Shown: positions 26,595-35,203, counted from the first letter of the stretch. The stretch is DNA of 64,000 nt from Pseudomonas asplenii (GCF_900105475.1 NZ_LT629777.1:1364001-1428000), one strand, 5' to 3'. Notes: a model not told the origin generated them from the sequence alone. Numbers and translations are program-made.

Positions 26595-27542
26595 ATGCAT
26601 ATCGATTTGCGCCAACTTCGCCATTTCATCGCCCTCGCCGAGCAACGCAGCTTCGTCGCCGCCGCACTGGCGGTGAACCTGTCGCAGTCGGCTTTCAGCC
26701 GCAGTATCCAGGCCCTGGAAAACAGCGCCGGCTGCCAGTTGGTGGACCGCGGACGCAAGGACCTGGCGCCGACCAAACAGGGCCAGGTCTTGCTCGAACA
26801 CGCCCGGCGGCTGGTCAGTGGAGCCCAGCAACTGGCCAATGAGATCAGCCAGTTCAACGGTCTGGAGGCGGGTGAGCTGCGCTTCGGTTGCGGCCCGGCG
26901 CCAGCTTCGGGGCTGATCCCAAGGGCCATCGGCCATTTCATCGGCCGCTATCCCAAGGCCCGGGTGCAGTTCCAGGTCGATGACTGGCAAAGTCTGAGCA
27001 AACGCCTGCTCAACGATGAGTTCGAGTTTTTCGTCGCCGACACCCGGAGCTTCGAGGCCAATCCGGACTACCAGACCCAGCGCCTGCGCCCCCGCCGCTG
27101 GCATTTCTGCTGCCGCGCCGGACACCCGCTGGCGGCGCCCGAGAGCGTGACGGCCGAACAATTGCTGAGTTATCCCCTGGCCTCGACGATTCGCCCGCCA
27201 AACCTGCGCAAGGTGATCGCCGACCTCAGCGGGCGCCCGGACTTCACCCCGCAGGTGGAGTGCGAAAGTGCTTTCAGCCTGCTCGGCGTGGTGCTGCGCT
27301 CGGATGCCATCGGCATCTGTGGCGACAACAGCGATGCCTGGGAATATGCCCGGGGTGATCTGGTGCGGTTGAAGGTCGACGGCCTGGCCGATGAGCGGGA
27401 GGAGCTGTACACCCGCTATGGCATCGTCAGCCGCGCCGGCTATCGGCTGTCGCCGCTGGCGGAGGCGATGATCGAGCAGATCAAGAACGAGGATGCGGTG
27501 GAGGTGAATGAGGTGTGCAATCTGGAGCAGGTGGCTGTCTGA
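26595..27542 (+). CDS. LysR-family regulator, SftR-like paralogue 1
   Basis: A 315-residue LTTR with N-terminal HTH (MHIDLRQLRHFIALAEQRSF) and effector domain. It is clearly paralogous to the LysR protein at 30486: both share DLRQLR-FIAL, the run ELRFGCGPAPA, and the order of later motifs. It is divergent from the sftP-like receptor and codirectional with the sulfatase gene. One of the two probably corresponds to SftR, known to control sulfate-ester genes in P. putida, but which one cannot be told. Overlap of its start region with a regulon element suggests autoregulation. Confidence 0.85.
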   Translation: MHIDLRQLRHFIALAEQRSFVAAALAVNLSQSAFSRSIQALENSAGCQLVDRGRKDLAPTKQGQVLLEHARRLVSGAQQLANEISQFNGLEAGELRFGCGPAPASGLIPRAIGHFIGRYPKARVQFQVDDWQSLSKRLLNDEFEFFVADTRSFEANPDYQTQRLRPRRWHFCCRAGHPLAAPESVTAEQLLSYPLASTIRPPNLRKVIADLSGRPDFTPQVECESAFSLLGVVLRSDAIGICGDNSDAWEYARGDLVRLKVDGLADEREELYTRYGIVSRAGYRLSPLAEAMIEQIKNEDAVEVNEVCNLEQVAV

Positions 27543-27565
27543 GCGGGCTTGCCCGCGAAGAGGCC
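27541..27565. repeat. REP unit
   Basis: GAGCGGGCTTGCCCGCGAAG, one REP unit immediately after the LysR stop codon. Confidence 0.6.
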
Positions 27566-27592
27566 CTCATGCTCAGCGCATGATGCAGCCCC

Positions 27593-27622
27593 TGCATGAA
27601 AAACAGTCACCGAATGCACTTG
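27593..27622 (-). promoter_or_regulatory. sulfate-ester regulon element, copy 3 (sulfatase)
   Basis: Minus-strand reading: CAAGTGCATTCGGTG, then ACTGTTTTTCATGCA. About 23 of 29 positions agree with the consensus of the other copies. It lies 60-90 bp before the sulfatase start. Confidence 0.55.
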
Positions 27623-27680
27623 CCGAAACCGACCACGGAACGCGAAATCGCCTACCTGTCTTCCACTGCGGTGAACTCCC

Positions 27681-29285
27681 ATGCCCCACGTGCGCAACGT
27701 GCTCTACATCATGTGCGACCAACTGCGTCGCGACTATCTGTCCTGCTACGGCCACCCTCACCTGCACACGCCGAACATCGACCGCCTGGCCGCTGCCGGC
27801 GTGCGTTTCAGCCGTGCCTACACCCAGGGCACCATCTGCGGCCCGTCGCGGATGTCGGCCTACACCGGACGCTACGTCAGCAGCCACCAGGTGGCCTGGA
27901 ATGCCGTACCGCTACCGCTGGAAGAGCTGACCCTCGGCGATTACCTGCGGCCCCATGGCATCCGCACCGCACTGGTCGGCAAGACCCATGCAACGCCCAA
28001 TCTCGACGCCCTGCAACGGCTGGCCATCGACCCCGACAGCCCGCAGGCCGAGCCGCTGAACGAGGTCGGCTTCGAACCCTGGATGCGCCACGACGGCATC
28101 TACCCGGACAGCCCGCTGTTCGCCGACAAGCGTGAGTCGGCGCCCTATACCCACTACCTGCGCGAACTCGGCTACAGCGGCCGGAACCCCTGGCACGACT
28201 GGGCCAACGCCGCCGAAGGCGCCGACGGTGAAATCCTCAGCGGCTGGAAAATGCGCAACGCCCACCGGCCCGCACGCATTCCCGAACAGCACTCGGAAAC
28301 CGTCTACACCACCGACCGCGCCATCGACTTCATCAGCGAACAGGGCGAGCAGCCGTGGTGCCTGCACCTGTCGTACATCAAGCCGCACTGGCCCTACCTC
28401 GCGCCGGCGCCGTATCACGCGCTGTACGGGCACGAGCAGGTACTGGCGCCGATCCGCCCGCAGCCTGGCGCAGCCAGCGACCACCCGGTGTACAACGCCT
28501 TTCGCCAGCACGAGGAGAGTCAGAACTTCTCCCGCGACGAAGTGCGCCTGAACGTCGTGCCGACCTACATGGGCCTGATCAAACAAATCGACGACCAGCT
28601 CGGACGGCTGTTCGACGTACTGCAGTCGAGCGGGCGCTGGGACGACACATTGATCGTCTTCACCAGCGACCACGGCGACTTCCTCGGCGATCATTTTCTT
28701 GGTGAGAAGGAGTTCCTGCTGGAACCGGCAGTCGGTGTGCCGCTGATCGTGCGTGACCCGCGCACAGCGGCGAACAGCACCCGGGGTACGGTGGACGAGC
28801 GGCTGGTGGAAACCATTGACGCGCTGCCGACCTTTCTCGACGCGCTGGGGCTGCCGGGGGCGGAACATCGGCTGGAAGGCCGTTCGCTGGTGCCGCTGCT
28901 GCATGGCGAACAACCGGACTGGCGCCGCTACGCCATCGCCGAATACGACTACGCCTTCCAGGCCCCCGCGCGGGAGCGCTTGAGCCAGCCGATCGATCGT
29001 TGCCGGATGACCATGGTGCGCAGCGAACACTGGAAGTACCTGGCCTACGATGGCTTCCGCCCGCAGTTGTTCGACCTGCAGAACGATCCGCAGGAACTGC
29101 ATGACCTGGGCGCCGACCCGGCGTTCGCGGCGGTGCGCGAGGAACACCTGGGGTATCTGTTCGACTGGCTGCGCGGCCTGAAACGTCGGACCACCATCAG
29201 CCATGAAGAGATCGACCTGCGCGGGCAGCGCTTCCGTTACGGCGAGCCGGAGGCGGAAAAAGTGGTGCAGATCGGGGTGTGGTGA
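27681..29285 (+). CDS. formylglycine-dependent sulfatase / phosphonate monoester hydrolase family enzyme
   Basis: A 534-residue type I sulfatase-superfamily hydrolase. The maturation signature C-G-P-S-R begins at Cys53 (TICGPSRMSAYTG), the residue converted to formylglycine. Metal and active-site residues visible are Asp13 (IMCDQLRRD), Lys101/His103 (GKTH), Lys234/His236 (KPHWP) and Asp330/His331 (TSDHGD). The N-terminal layout, with NAVPLPLEELTLGDYLR after the signature, resembles phosphonate monoester hydrolases, which also cleave sulfate esters. It is likely cytoplasmic (no signal peptide) and embedded in the sulfate-ester cluster, so sulfate release is the probable role. Confidence 0.85.
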   Translation: MPHVRNVLYIMCDQLRRDYLSCYGHPHLHTPNIDRLAAAGVRFSRAYTQGTICGPSRMSAYTGRYVSSHQVAWNAVPLPLEELTLGDYLRPHGIRTALVGKTHATPNLDALQRLAIDPDSPQAEPLNEVGFEPWMRHDGIYPDSPLFADKRESAPYTHYLRELGYSGRNPWHDWANAAEGADGEILSGWKMRNAHRPARIPEQHSETVYTTDRAIDFISEQGEQPWCLHLSYIKPHWPYLAPAPYHALYGHEQVLAPIRPQPGAASDHPVYNAFRQHEESQNFSRDEVRLNVVPTYMGLIKQIDDQLGRLFDVLQSSGRWDDTLIVFTSDHGDFLGDHFLGEKEFLLEPAVGVPLIVRDPRTAANSTRGTVDERLVETIDALPTFLDALGLPGAEHRLEGRSLVPLLHGEQPDWRRYAIAEYDYAFQAPARERLSQPIDRCRMTMVRSEHWKYLAYDGFRPQLFDLQNDPQELHDLGADPAFAAVREEHLGYLFDWLRGLKRRTTISHEEIDLRGQRFRYGEPEAEKVVQIGVW

Positions 29286-29299
29286 AATTCCCTGATGGC

Positions 29300-29381
29300 C
29301 CCTTCGCGGGCAAGCCCTGCTCCTACAGGTTTCGCACACCTCTTGTAGAAACAGGGCTTGCCCGCGAAGGGACCCATAAGC
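29300..29381. repeat. REP inverted pair
   Basis: CCTTCGCGGGCAAGCCCTGC and the mirror CAGGGCTTGCCCGCGAAGG face each other between the convergent sulfatase and atsK genes. Confidence 0.8.
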
Positions 29382-29397
29382 CCTACACCGCAGTGGC

Positions 29398-30303
29398 TCA
29401 AGCCCCGCGGATGGTCTGGCTCCGCTGCCCCTGCACGCCCACCGGCACCTCGCCCTTGAGCGTCACCCGGCGCACGATGCGTTCCTGGGTGCCGTAGTCG
29501 TCCACCGCGTAATGCTGGGTCGCGCGGTTGTCCCAGATCGCCACGTCACCGGTCTGCCAGCGCCAGCGCACGGTGTTTTCCAGGCGGGTCACGTGACCCT
29601 GCAGCACGCTGAACAGATGCGCCGAATCCGCCGGCAGGTAGCCCTTGATGCGCTTGACGAAGTGCCCCAGCAACAGACTGCGCTCGCCGCTGATCGGATG
29701 CACACGCACCACCGGGTGCTCGGTCTCGTACACGGTCGAGGTGAACACCTGGCGATAACGCTCCTGCACCTGCGCCGAGACGTTCGGCCGCAAGCCGACG
29801 TAGTCGTACTCATTGCTGTGCACCGCCCAGAGCTTGTCCGCCAGCTCACGCAGTTCCGTCGGCAGTTCGTCGTAGGCCGCCGCCGCGTTCGCCCACACCG
29901 TGTCGCCACCGGCAGCTGGCGCCAGCACCGAACGCAGGATCGAGGCTTTCGGATAGGCATCGACGAAGGTCACGTCGGTATGCCAGGAGTTGGCCCGCTG
30001 GCCCTTGGTGCCGTCCAGCTCCATCAGATAGTGGGTGCCATCGCGCACCGGTACCGTCGGATGCGCCACCGGCTCGCCGAGCAACTGGGCAAAGGCCTCC
30101 TGGCTCTGGTCGTCGAGGTGAGTCTGCCCCCGGAAGAAGATCACCTTGTACTGCAACAGCGCCTGCTGGATCGCCTCGATAACGCTGGCGTCCAGCTCGC
30201 CGGACAACGCGACGCCACGAATCTCGGCGCCGATCCGACCGGCCACCGGATGAATGCCCAGGGCGTGTACAGCGGGTTTTACAGCACGTGCGGCATTGCT
30301 CAT
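29398..30303 (-). CDS. atsK: alpha-ketoglutarate-dependent alkylsulfatase AtsK
   Basis: A 301-residue Fe(II)/2-oxoglutarate dioxygenase of the TauD family. It matches P. putida AtsK in length and along most of the chain. The metal triad is His108, Asp110 (NSWHTDVTF) and His264 (NRATQHYAVDD), with the 2-oxoglutarate arginine in RIVRRVTL (about Arg279). AtsK oxidises the carbon next to the sulfate ester, giving aldehyde and sulfate. GAGGGGTTATCC precedes the ATG. It is divergent from a LysR gene and shares a regulatory region with it. Confidence 0.92.
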   Translation of the reverse strand: MSNAARAVKPAVHALGIHPVAGRIGAEIRGVALSGELDASVIEAIQQALLQYKVIFFRGQTHLDDQSQEAFAQLLGEPVAHPTVPVRDGTHYLMELDGTKGQRANSWHTDVTFVDAYPKASILRSVLAPAAGGDTVWANAAAAYDELPTELRELADKLWAVHSNEYDYVGLRPNVSAQVQERYRQVFTSTVYETEHPVVRVHPISGERSLLLGHFVKRIKGYLPADSAHLFSVLQGHVTRLENTVRWRWQTGDVAIWDNRATQHYAVDDYGTQERIVRRVTLKGEVPVGVQGQRSQTIRGA

Positions 30304-30394
30304 GGATAACCCCTCGTCGACTGCTTACGGTTTGAGCCGCCGCGAAACAATGCTCTATCTATATTCAATTTACGTCTAATAGATATCTACATGC

Positions 30395-30413
30395 TTCGTT
30401 GACGGAATAAGAG
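30395..30413 (+). promoter_or_regulatory. CysB-box-like motif between atsK and lysR
   Basis: TTCGTTGACGGAATAAGAG, nearly the same as the motif at 21549-21567. It lies about 90 bp upstream of the atsK start and 73 bp upstream of the LysR start. Confidence 0.45.
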
Positions 30414-30445
30414 CTTGCATTTAAAACCTCAAGCCTTGCTCGTCG

Positions 30446-30475
30446 CCAATACCTTCGAGCTATTTTTCGGATGCC
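30446..30475 (+). promoter_or_regulatory. sulfate-ester regulon element, copy 4 (lysR/atsK)
   Basis: CCAATACCTTCGAGC, then TATTTTTCGGATGCC. This is the most diverged copy, about 19-20 of 30 positions in agreement. It sits 10 bp before the LysR ATG, as copy 2 does before its paralogue. Confidence 0.45.
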
Positions 30476-30485
30476 GGGAAAGCAT

Positions 30486-31406
30486 ATGGATCTTCGCCAG
30501 TTGCGTTACTTCATCGCCCTCAACGAACACCGCAGTTTTGTCCGTGCGGCGGACGCCATGGGCATCACCCAGCCGGCCTTCAGCCGCAGCATCCAGGGGC
30601 TGGAGCAGGAGTTCGGCTGCGTGCTGGTGGACCGCGGCAACAAGGACCTGCGCCCCACGCCCGAAGGCCAGGTGGTGTTACAGCACGCCCTGAGCCTGGT
30701 GCAGGGCGCGGCCTTGCTCAATGCCGAAGTGACGCAGATGACCAAGCTCGACGCCGGCGAACTGCGCTTCGGTTGCGGACCGGCACCGGCGGTGAAGCTG
30801 GTGCCGGAAGCGGTGGCCCGGTTCCTCAACGCCCACCCGAAAATCCATACCCGTTTCCGGGTGGATAACTGGGAACGACTCAGCCGCAGCCTGAGTCGCG
30901 AAGAGATCGAGTTTTTCATCGCCGACATCCGCCACTTCGAGGCCGACCCGAACTTCCAGACCCAGCCGCTGCGGCCACGCGGTGGGGTGTTCTTCTGCCG
31001 ACCAGGGCATCCGCTGCTGGCCAAGGACAGCCTGTCGACCAACGACATGTTCGATTACCCGCTGGCGGCCACGCTGATTCCACCGGGCATTCGCAAGCTG
31101 CTGGCAAACCTCAGCGGACGCACGGACTTTTCGCCGAACATCGAGACCGAGCATTTTCCGGCGCTGGTGAAGATCGTGCGTCGATCCAATGCGATCGGCC
31201 TGGGCAGTCGGGAGGCGTTCGAGGAAGACGTGGAGAAGGGTGCGCTGGTGCAACTGCACTGGCGCAACCTGCCGCAGAACATCGAGCACCTGAGTGCACG
31301 CTGCGGCATCGTCAGCCGCACCGGGTTCCGCTTGTCACCGGCGGCGCGGGCAATGATCGAGACGCTAGTGACTGTGGATAACCAGGAAGAACGCGTGGCG
31401 GTCTGA
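30486..31406 (+). CDS. LysR-family regulator, SftR-like paralogue 2
   Basis: A 306-residue LTTR starting at ATG 30486 (MDLRQLRYFIALNEHRSFVR); five extra codons upstream are possible. It has an N-terminal HTH and C-terminal effector domain, closely related to the LysR at 26595. It is divergent from atsK and converges on atsR. Control of atsK and probably of atsRBC is the likely role, as for SftR in P. putida. Effector and sign of regulation are not visible. Confidence 0.86.
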   Translation: MDLRQLRYFIALNEHRSFVRAADAMGITQPAFSRSIQGLEQEFGCVLVDRGNKDLRPTPEGQVVLQHALSLVQGAALLNAEVTQMTKLDAGELRFGCGPAPAVKLVPEAVARFLNAHPKIHTRFRVDNWERLSRSLSREEIEFFIADIRHFEADPNFQTQPLRPRGGVFFCRPGHPLLAKDSLSTNDMFDYPLAATLIPPGIRKLLANLSGRTDFSPNIETEHFPALVKIVRRSNAIGLGSREAFEEDVEKGALVQLHWRNLPQNIEHLSARCGIVSRTGFRLSPAARAMIETLVTVDNQEERVAV

Positions 31407-31408
31407 CT

Positions 31409-31441
31409 GGCCTCTTCGCGGCGGTTCGGCGCGAAGAGGCC
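31409..31441. terminator. stem-loop between lysR and atsR
   Basis: GGCCTCTTCGCG (31409-31420) and CGCGAAGAGGCC (31430-31441) form a perfect 12-bp stem between the convergent genes. It looks like a shortened REP unit; no T-run follows. Confidence 0.5.
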
Positions 31442-31458
31442 TTAAAGGACAGCCAGCA

Positions 31459-32484
31459 TCACAACCCCGCCGCCGCCAGATTCGGCGCCACCCAGTCCGT
31501 CACCTTGAACGACCGGCGAATCAGTTTCTGCTGCACCGCCAGGTCCACCGAATCCTGCAGTTTGCCGAGAAAAACCGGGTCCAGTTGCGAAGGGAAGATC
31601 TCGCTCAGTTTCTCGTCCTTGAGGTCCTGCTGCAGAATCAGCTGTGGATAATTCGCCAGCCCCGACACCAGCTCGACGTAGGCCTGTTTGTTGTCATCCT
31701 GGGTCAGCCAGTCCACCGCCTGCTGCTGCGCCTTGAGCAACGTGGCGACCACCTCCGGATGGGCATCGACAAAGGCTCCCGAGCCCAGCAGCACGCTCTG
31801 GATGCTGCCCGCCCCACCCAGGGTCTTGGTGGTCACCGGCAACTCTGCCAGGCCCTTGGCTTTCAGCGCCGCCAGGTTCGACCCGCCCCAGGAGGCATCG
31901 ACCTGTTTCGCCGCCAGTGCCGCCACCGCTGCGCTGAAGTCCAGGTTGATGACCTTGATGTCCTTCTCGCTCAGGCCCTGGCTGGCCAACGCGGCATCAA
32001 AGGACAACTGGCAGGCGGTGCCACGAAACACCGCCACGCGCTTGCCCTTGAGGTCCTGCAGGGAGTTGATGCCCGAACCGGGTACCACGCCCAGGTACTG
32101 CTTGACCCCTCGCGCACTGGCGCTCAGCAGGCGGGTATCGAGGCCATTGGACTTGCCGATGATTGCCGCCAGGTCGCCCAGGTAGGCGAAATCCACCTGG
32201 CCGTTGGCAATGGCCTCGTTGATCACCGGACCGGCGCCCTTGAAGAAATTCCATTGGATCTTGATGCCCTGGTCGGCAAAGGCCTTTTCCAGGATCTGCT
32301 GACTGCGCAGCACATCGACCACACCACCGCCACTGTGTTGAGTACCGGCGCTCAGGTCAGGCACCGCGATGCGGATCTCCTTGACCTCGGCCGCATCAAC
32401 GGACAGCGACAGACAGCCCAGCACGCCGGCCAGCAAGGGAGTAACGAACAGCCGGCTGAGGCGGCCTTGGAAGAGGGTTTTCAT
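31459..32484 (-). CDS. atsR: sulfate-ester ABC transporter substrate-binding protein AtsR
   Basis: A 341-residue periplasmic binding protein of the SsuA/TauA type. The ATG at 32484 follows AGGAGCACCACCG and gives a signal peptide (FVTPLLAGVLGCLSLSVDA, then AEVKEI). Family features are WNFFKGAGPVINEAIANGQ and DFAYLGDLAAIIGKS. It is divergent from the permease and ATPase genes; in P. aeruginosa atsR, atsB and atsC are codirectional, so the binding-protein gene has been turned around here. It should capture sulfate esters for AtsBC. Confidence 0.86.
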   Translation of the reverse strand: MKTLFQGRLSRLFVTPLLAGVLGCLSLSVDAAEVKEIRIAVPDLSAGTQHSGGGVVDVLRSQQILEKAFADQGIKIQWNFFKGAGPVINEAIANGQVDFAYLGDLAAIIGKSNGLDTRLLSASARGVKQYLGVVPGSGINSLQDLKGKRVAVFRGTACQLSFDAALASQGLSEKDIKVINLDFSAAVAALAAKQVDASWGGSNLAALKAKGLAELPVTTKTLGGAGSIQSVLLGSGAFVDAHPEVVATLLKAQQQAVDWLTQDDNKQAYVELVSGLANYPQLILQQDLKDEKLSEIFPSQLDPVFLGKLQDSVDLAVQQKLIRRSFKVTDWVAPNLAAAGL

Positions 32485-32572
32485 CGGTGGTGCTCCTATG
32501 CGACAGGCTTCGAGGCGCAGAAGGTAGGCACAGTTTTGACCACCCATAAAATACTAATAATTCACATTTTAG

Positions 32573-32591
32573 TAACTTTAAGAAATATAGG
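32573..32591 (+). promoter_or_regulatory. CysB-box-like motif in the atsR/atsB intergenic region
   Basis: TAACTTTAAGAAATATAGG, close to the receptor-promoter motif at 26471-26489 read on the other strand. The 308-bp gap also holds the regulon element at 32628 and should carry both divergent promoters. Confidence 0.5.
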
Positions 32592-32627
32592 CAGCGAAAC
32601 TCAACCCTGCCGGGGTCATGCACAAAA

Positions 32628-32657
32628 CGCATGGAAAATATTCCCCAAATGCATTGG
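32628..32657 (-). promoter_or_regulatory. sulfate-ester regulon element, copy 5 (atsR/atsBC)
   Basis: Minus-strand reading: CCAATGCATTTGGGG, then AATATTTTCCATGCG. It is the copy closest to consensus. It lies about 135 bp before the atsB start and 145 bp before the atsR start. Confidence 0.65.
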
Positions 32658-32792
32658 ATGCCGGCCCTCCATCGGCCTTAAATGGCCTTTTATTATGCCT
32701 CAATAGCATTGATACGATTTTTTACAGATCCAAAAAGCATATTCATCACCGACGCCGTGTATCGCCCGGAAAACCGACAACGGAGGTCTGCC

Positions 32793-34391
32793 ATGGCCCG
32801 CATTTCCCTGCTCAGCCTGCCGCTGGCGCTGCCGCCCGCCCGCCATCCGCGACGCTGGCCCGATCTCGGCCAACGCCTGCTGCCCTGGCTGCTGCCACTG
32901 GCCCTGGCCGCCCTGTGGTGGACCGCCAGCCGCCAGCACTGGATGAGCGAGCAGATCCTGCCATCGCCCGTGCTGGTGGGGCAAAGCGCCGTGGAACTGG
33001 GCAGTGGCGAGCTGTGGAGCCATCTGTGGATCAGCCTGCAACGGCTGCTGTACGGCCTGCTCGCCGGCGTCGGCCTCGGCGCCCTGCTTGGCGCCAGCCT
33101 CGGTTTCAGTCGCCGCGCCGAGCGCCTGGTGTTCCCCACCTTCAGCGCCCTGGCACAAATCCCGACCCTGGCCTGGATCCCGCTGTTCATGGTGTTTTTC
33201 GGCATTGGTGAACTGCTCAAGCTGGTGGTGTTGATCAAGGCCATCGTGGTGCCGGTGACGCTGCACACCCTGGTCGGTGTACGCGACGCTCAACCGCGCC
33301 TGCGCGAAGCCGCTGCGGTGCTGCGGCTGCCACCGTCTCTGCTGGTGCGCCGGCTGATCCTGCCAGCCGCACTGCCAGCGTTCATGGCCGGCCTGCGCCT
33401 GGCTCTGGCCGCCGGCTGGACCTCGCTGCTGGCGGTGGAACTGCTGGCCTCCAGCGAGGGCATCGGCTACCTGATGGTCTATGCCCGGCAGCTGTTCATG
33501 CTCGATATCGTCTTCGTCTGCATCCTGGTCATCGGTGTGATCGGCGTGCTGATGGATCGCGGTATCGCCCTGCTCGACCAGCGCCTGGTGCACTGGCCGC
33601 ATCCGGCCACCGCGCAGATTCCTCGCGGCCCGCGTTACCAGGGCTGGCAACGCCTGCAACCGTGGCTGTTGCCGCTGACGCTGCTGGTGCTCTGGCAACT
33701 GGCGAGCGAGCTGCAGTGGGTCGACGGCAGCATCCTCGCCAGCCCCCTTGCGGTGCTGCATAGCACCTGGAACGGCCTGCTCGACGGCAGCCTGCCGCGC
33801 AGCCTCGGCCTGAGCCTGAAACGTACCCTGGCCGGGCTGCTGCTCGGCGGCTCGCTGGGCCTGGGCCTGGGCTTGCTGCTGGGGTTGTCGACGACCTGCG
33901 AACGTCTGCTCGGCCCGAGCCTGTCGGCGCTGCGCCAGATCGCGATTTTCGCCTGGGTGCCGCTGATCACCGCCTGGTTCGGCCTGGGTGAATGGGCCAA
34001 GGCGGTGTTCGTTGCCCTTGCGGCGTTCTTTCCGCTGTTCATCGCCACCCAGCGCAGCGTCGCCACGCTCTCGCCACAACTGACCGAAGCAGCCCAGGTG
34101 TTGCGTCTGAGCCTCTGGCAACGGTTGCGCAAGCTGGTACTGCCCGGCGCCGCACCGGGGATTTTCGCCGGGCTGCGCCTGAGCCTGATCTACGCCTGGC
34201 TGGGCACCCTCGGCGCCGAATATTTCATGCCGTCCAACGGCGGCATCGGTTCGCTGATGATCGGCGCCCAGCAACTGCTGCAAATGGACGTGATCATGGC
34301 CGGCATGCTGCTGGTCGGTGCCACCGGCGCGCTGATCAACCTGCTCGGTCAACGCCTCGAAACCCGCGCCACCCGCTGGAGAAACGCATGA
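32793..34391 (+). CDS. atsB: sulfate-ester ABC transporter permease AtsB, fused double permease
   Basis: A 532-residue inner-membrane protein made of two SsuC/TauC-like permease domains in tandem (about residues 20-260 and 285-525). Each repeat has the EAA-type loop: LREAAAVLRLPPSLLVRRLI in the first and LTEAAQVLRLSLWQRLRKLV in the second. GGAGG lies 7 bp before the ATG at 32793. Fusion gives a single-chain pore, as in AtsB of other Pseudomonas. The stop overlaps the atsC start by ATGA. Confidence 0.9.
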   Translation: MARISLLSLPLALPPARHPRRWPDLGQRLLPWLLPLALAALWWTASRQHWMSEQILPSPVLVGQSAVELGSGELWSHLWISLQRLLYGLLAGVGLGALLGASLGFSRRAERLVFPTFSALAQIPTLAWIPLFMVFFGIGELLKLVVLIKAIVVPVTLHTLVGVRDAQPRLREAAAVLRLPPSLLVRRLILPAALPAFMAGLRLALAAGWTSLLAVELLASSEGIGYLMVYARQLFMLDIVFVCILVIGVIGVLMDRGIALLDQRLVHWPHPATAQIPRGPRYQGWQRLQPWLLPLTLLVLWQLASELQWVDGSILASPLAVLHSTWNGLLDGSLPRSLGLSLKRTLAGLLLGGSLGLGLGLLLGLSTTCERLLGPSLSALRQIAIFAWVPLITAWFGLGEWAKAVFVALAAFFPLFIATQRSVATLSPQLTEAAQVLRLSLWQRLRKLVLPGAAPGIFAGLRLSLIYAWLGTLGAEYFMPSNGGIGSLMIGAQQLLQMDVIMAGMLLVGATGALINLLGQRLETRATRWRNA

Positions 34392-35203
34392 ACGCACCAC
34401 TGGTCAGCTTCAACCAGGTCGGCAAGTCCTTCGACGTCGACGGCGCCGAACTGCAGGCCATCGACAATTTCAGCCTGGACATCGCCGAAGGCGAATTCGT
34501 CGCCATCGTCGGTTCCAGCGGTTGCGGCAAGTCGACCCTGCTGCGCCTTCTGATCGGCCTGGACACCACCTTTCAGGGCGAGATCCGCGTCGACGGCCGG
34601 GCCATCGACGGCATCGGCAGCGAGCGCGGCATCGTGTTTCAGGAGCACCGGCTGTTTCCCTGGCTGACGGTCGAGGAAAACATCGGCCTGGGCCTGGTCA
34701 ACGAGACACTGGGCAATAACGAACGCCAGCAGCGCATCAAGGATTTCATTCAGTTGGTAGGGCTCACCGACTTTGCCCGTGCCTACCCGCACCAGCTCTC
34801 CGGTGGCATGGCCCAGCGCGTGGCGATTGCCCGGGGGCTGGTGACCAGCCCGCGCATCCTGCTGCTGGACGAACCGTTCGGCGCCCTCGATGCGCTGACT
34901 CGCCAACAGATGCAGGACGAACTGCTGGCGATCCGCGAGCGCGCACAGATCACCACGTTGCTGGTCACCCACGATGTCGACGAAGCGATTTTTCTCGCCG
35001 ACCGGGTGGTGGTGATGGAGCCGCGCCCCGGGCGGATCAAGCAGGTGGTCGAGATCGCCCTGCCCCATCCACGCCAGCGCAGTGGCTTCGACTTCCACCG
35101 CTTGCGCGAGGAACTGCTGCACGAACTCACCAGCGACGATCACTACCAGCCGCCGCTGCCCGAACAGATCCGCGACCTGCCCCTGACCTTCATCGCCTGC
35201 TGA
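34388..35203 (+). CDS. atsC: sulfate-ester ABC transporter ATP-binding protein AtsC
   Basis: A 271-residue ABC ATPase of the SsuB/TauB type: Walker A GSSGCGKST, Q-loop FQEHRLFPW, signature LSGGMAQRVAIAR, Walker [14 protein letters not shown], switch His in LLVTHDVDEAIFLADRV. The start was set at ATG 34388, overlapping the atsB stop, rather than the longer ORF that runs out of frame through atsB. It drives import through AtsB. Only 13 bp separate its stop from the atsA fossil. Confidence 0.92.
   Translation: MNAPLVSFNQVGKSFDVDGAELQAIDNFSLDIAEGEFVAIVGSSGCGKSTLLRLLIGLDTTFQGEIRVDGRAIDGIGSERGIVFQEHRLFPWLTVEENIGLGLVNETLGNNERQQRIKDFIQLVGLTDFARAYPHQLSGGMAQRVAIARGLVTSPRILLLDEPFGALDALTRQQMQDELLAIRERAQITTLLVTHDVDEAIFLADRVVVMEPRPGRIKQVVEIALPHPRQRSGFDFHRLREELLHELTSDDHYQPPLPEQIRDLPLTFIAC

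Noticed and set aside
32700..34400. 566-codon ORF antisense to atsB
   Set aside because: Shadow of the double permease; Gln/Ala-rich with no features.
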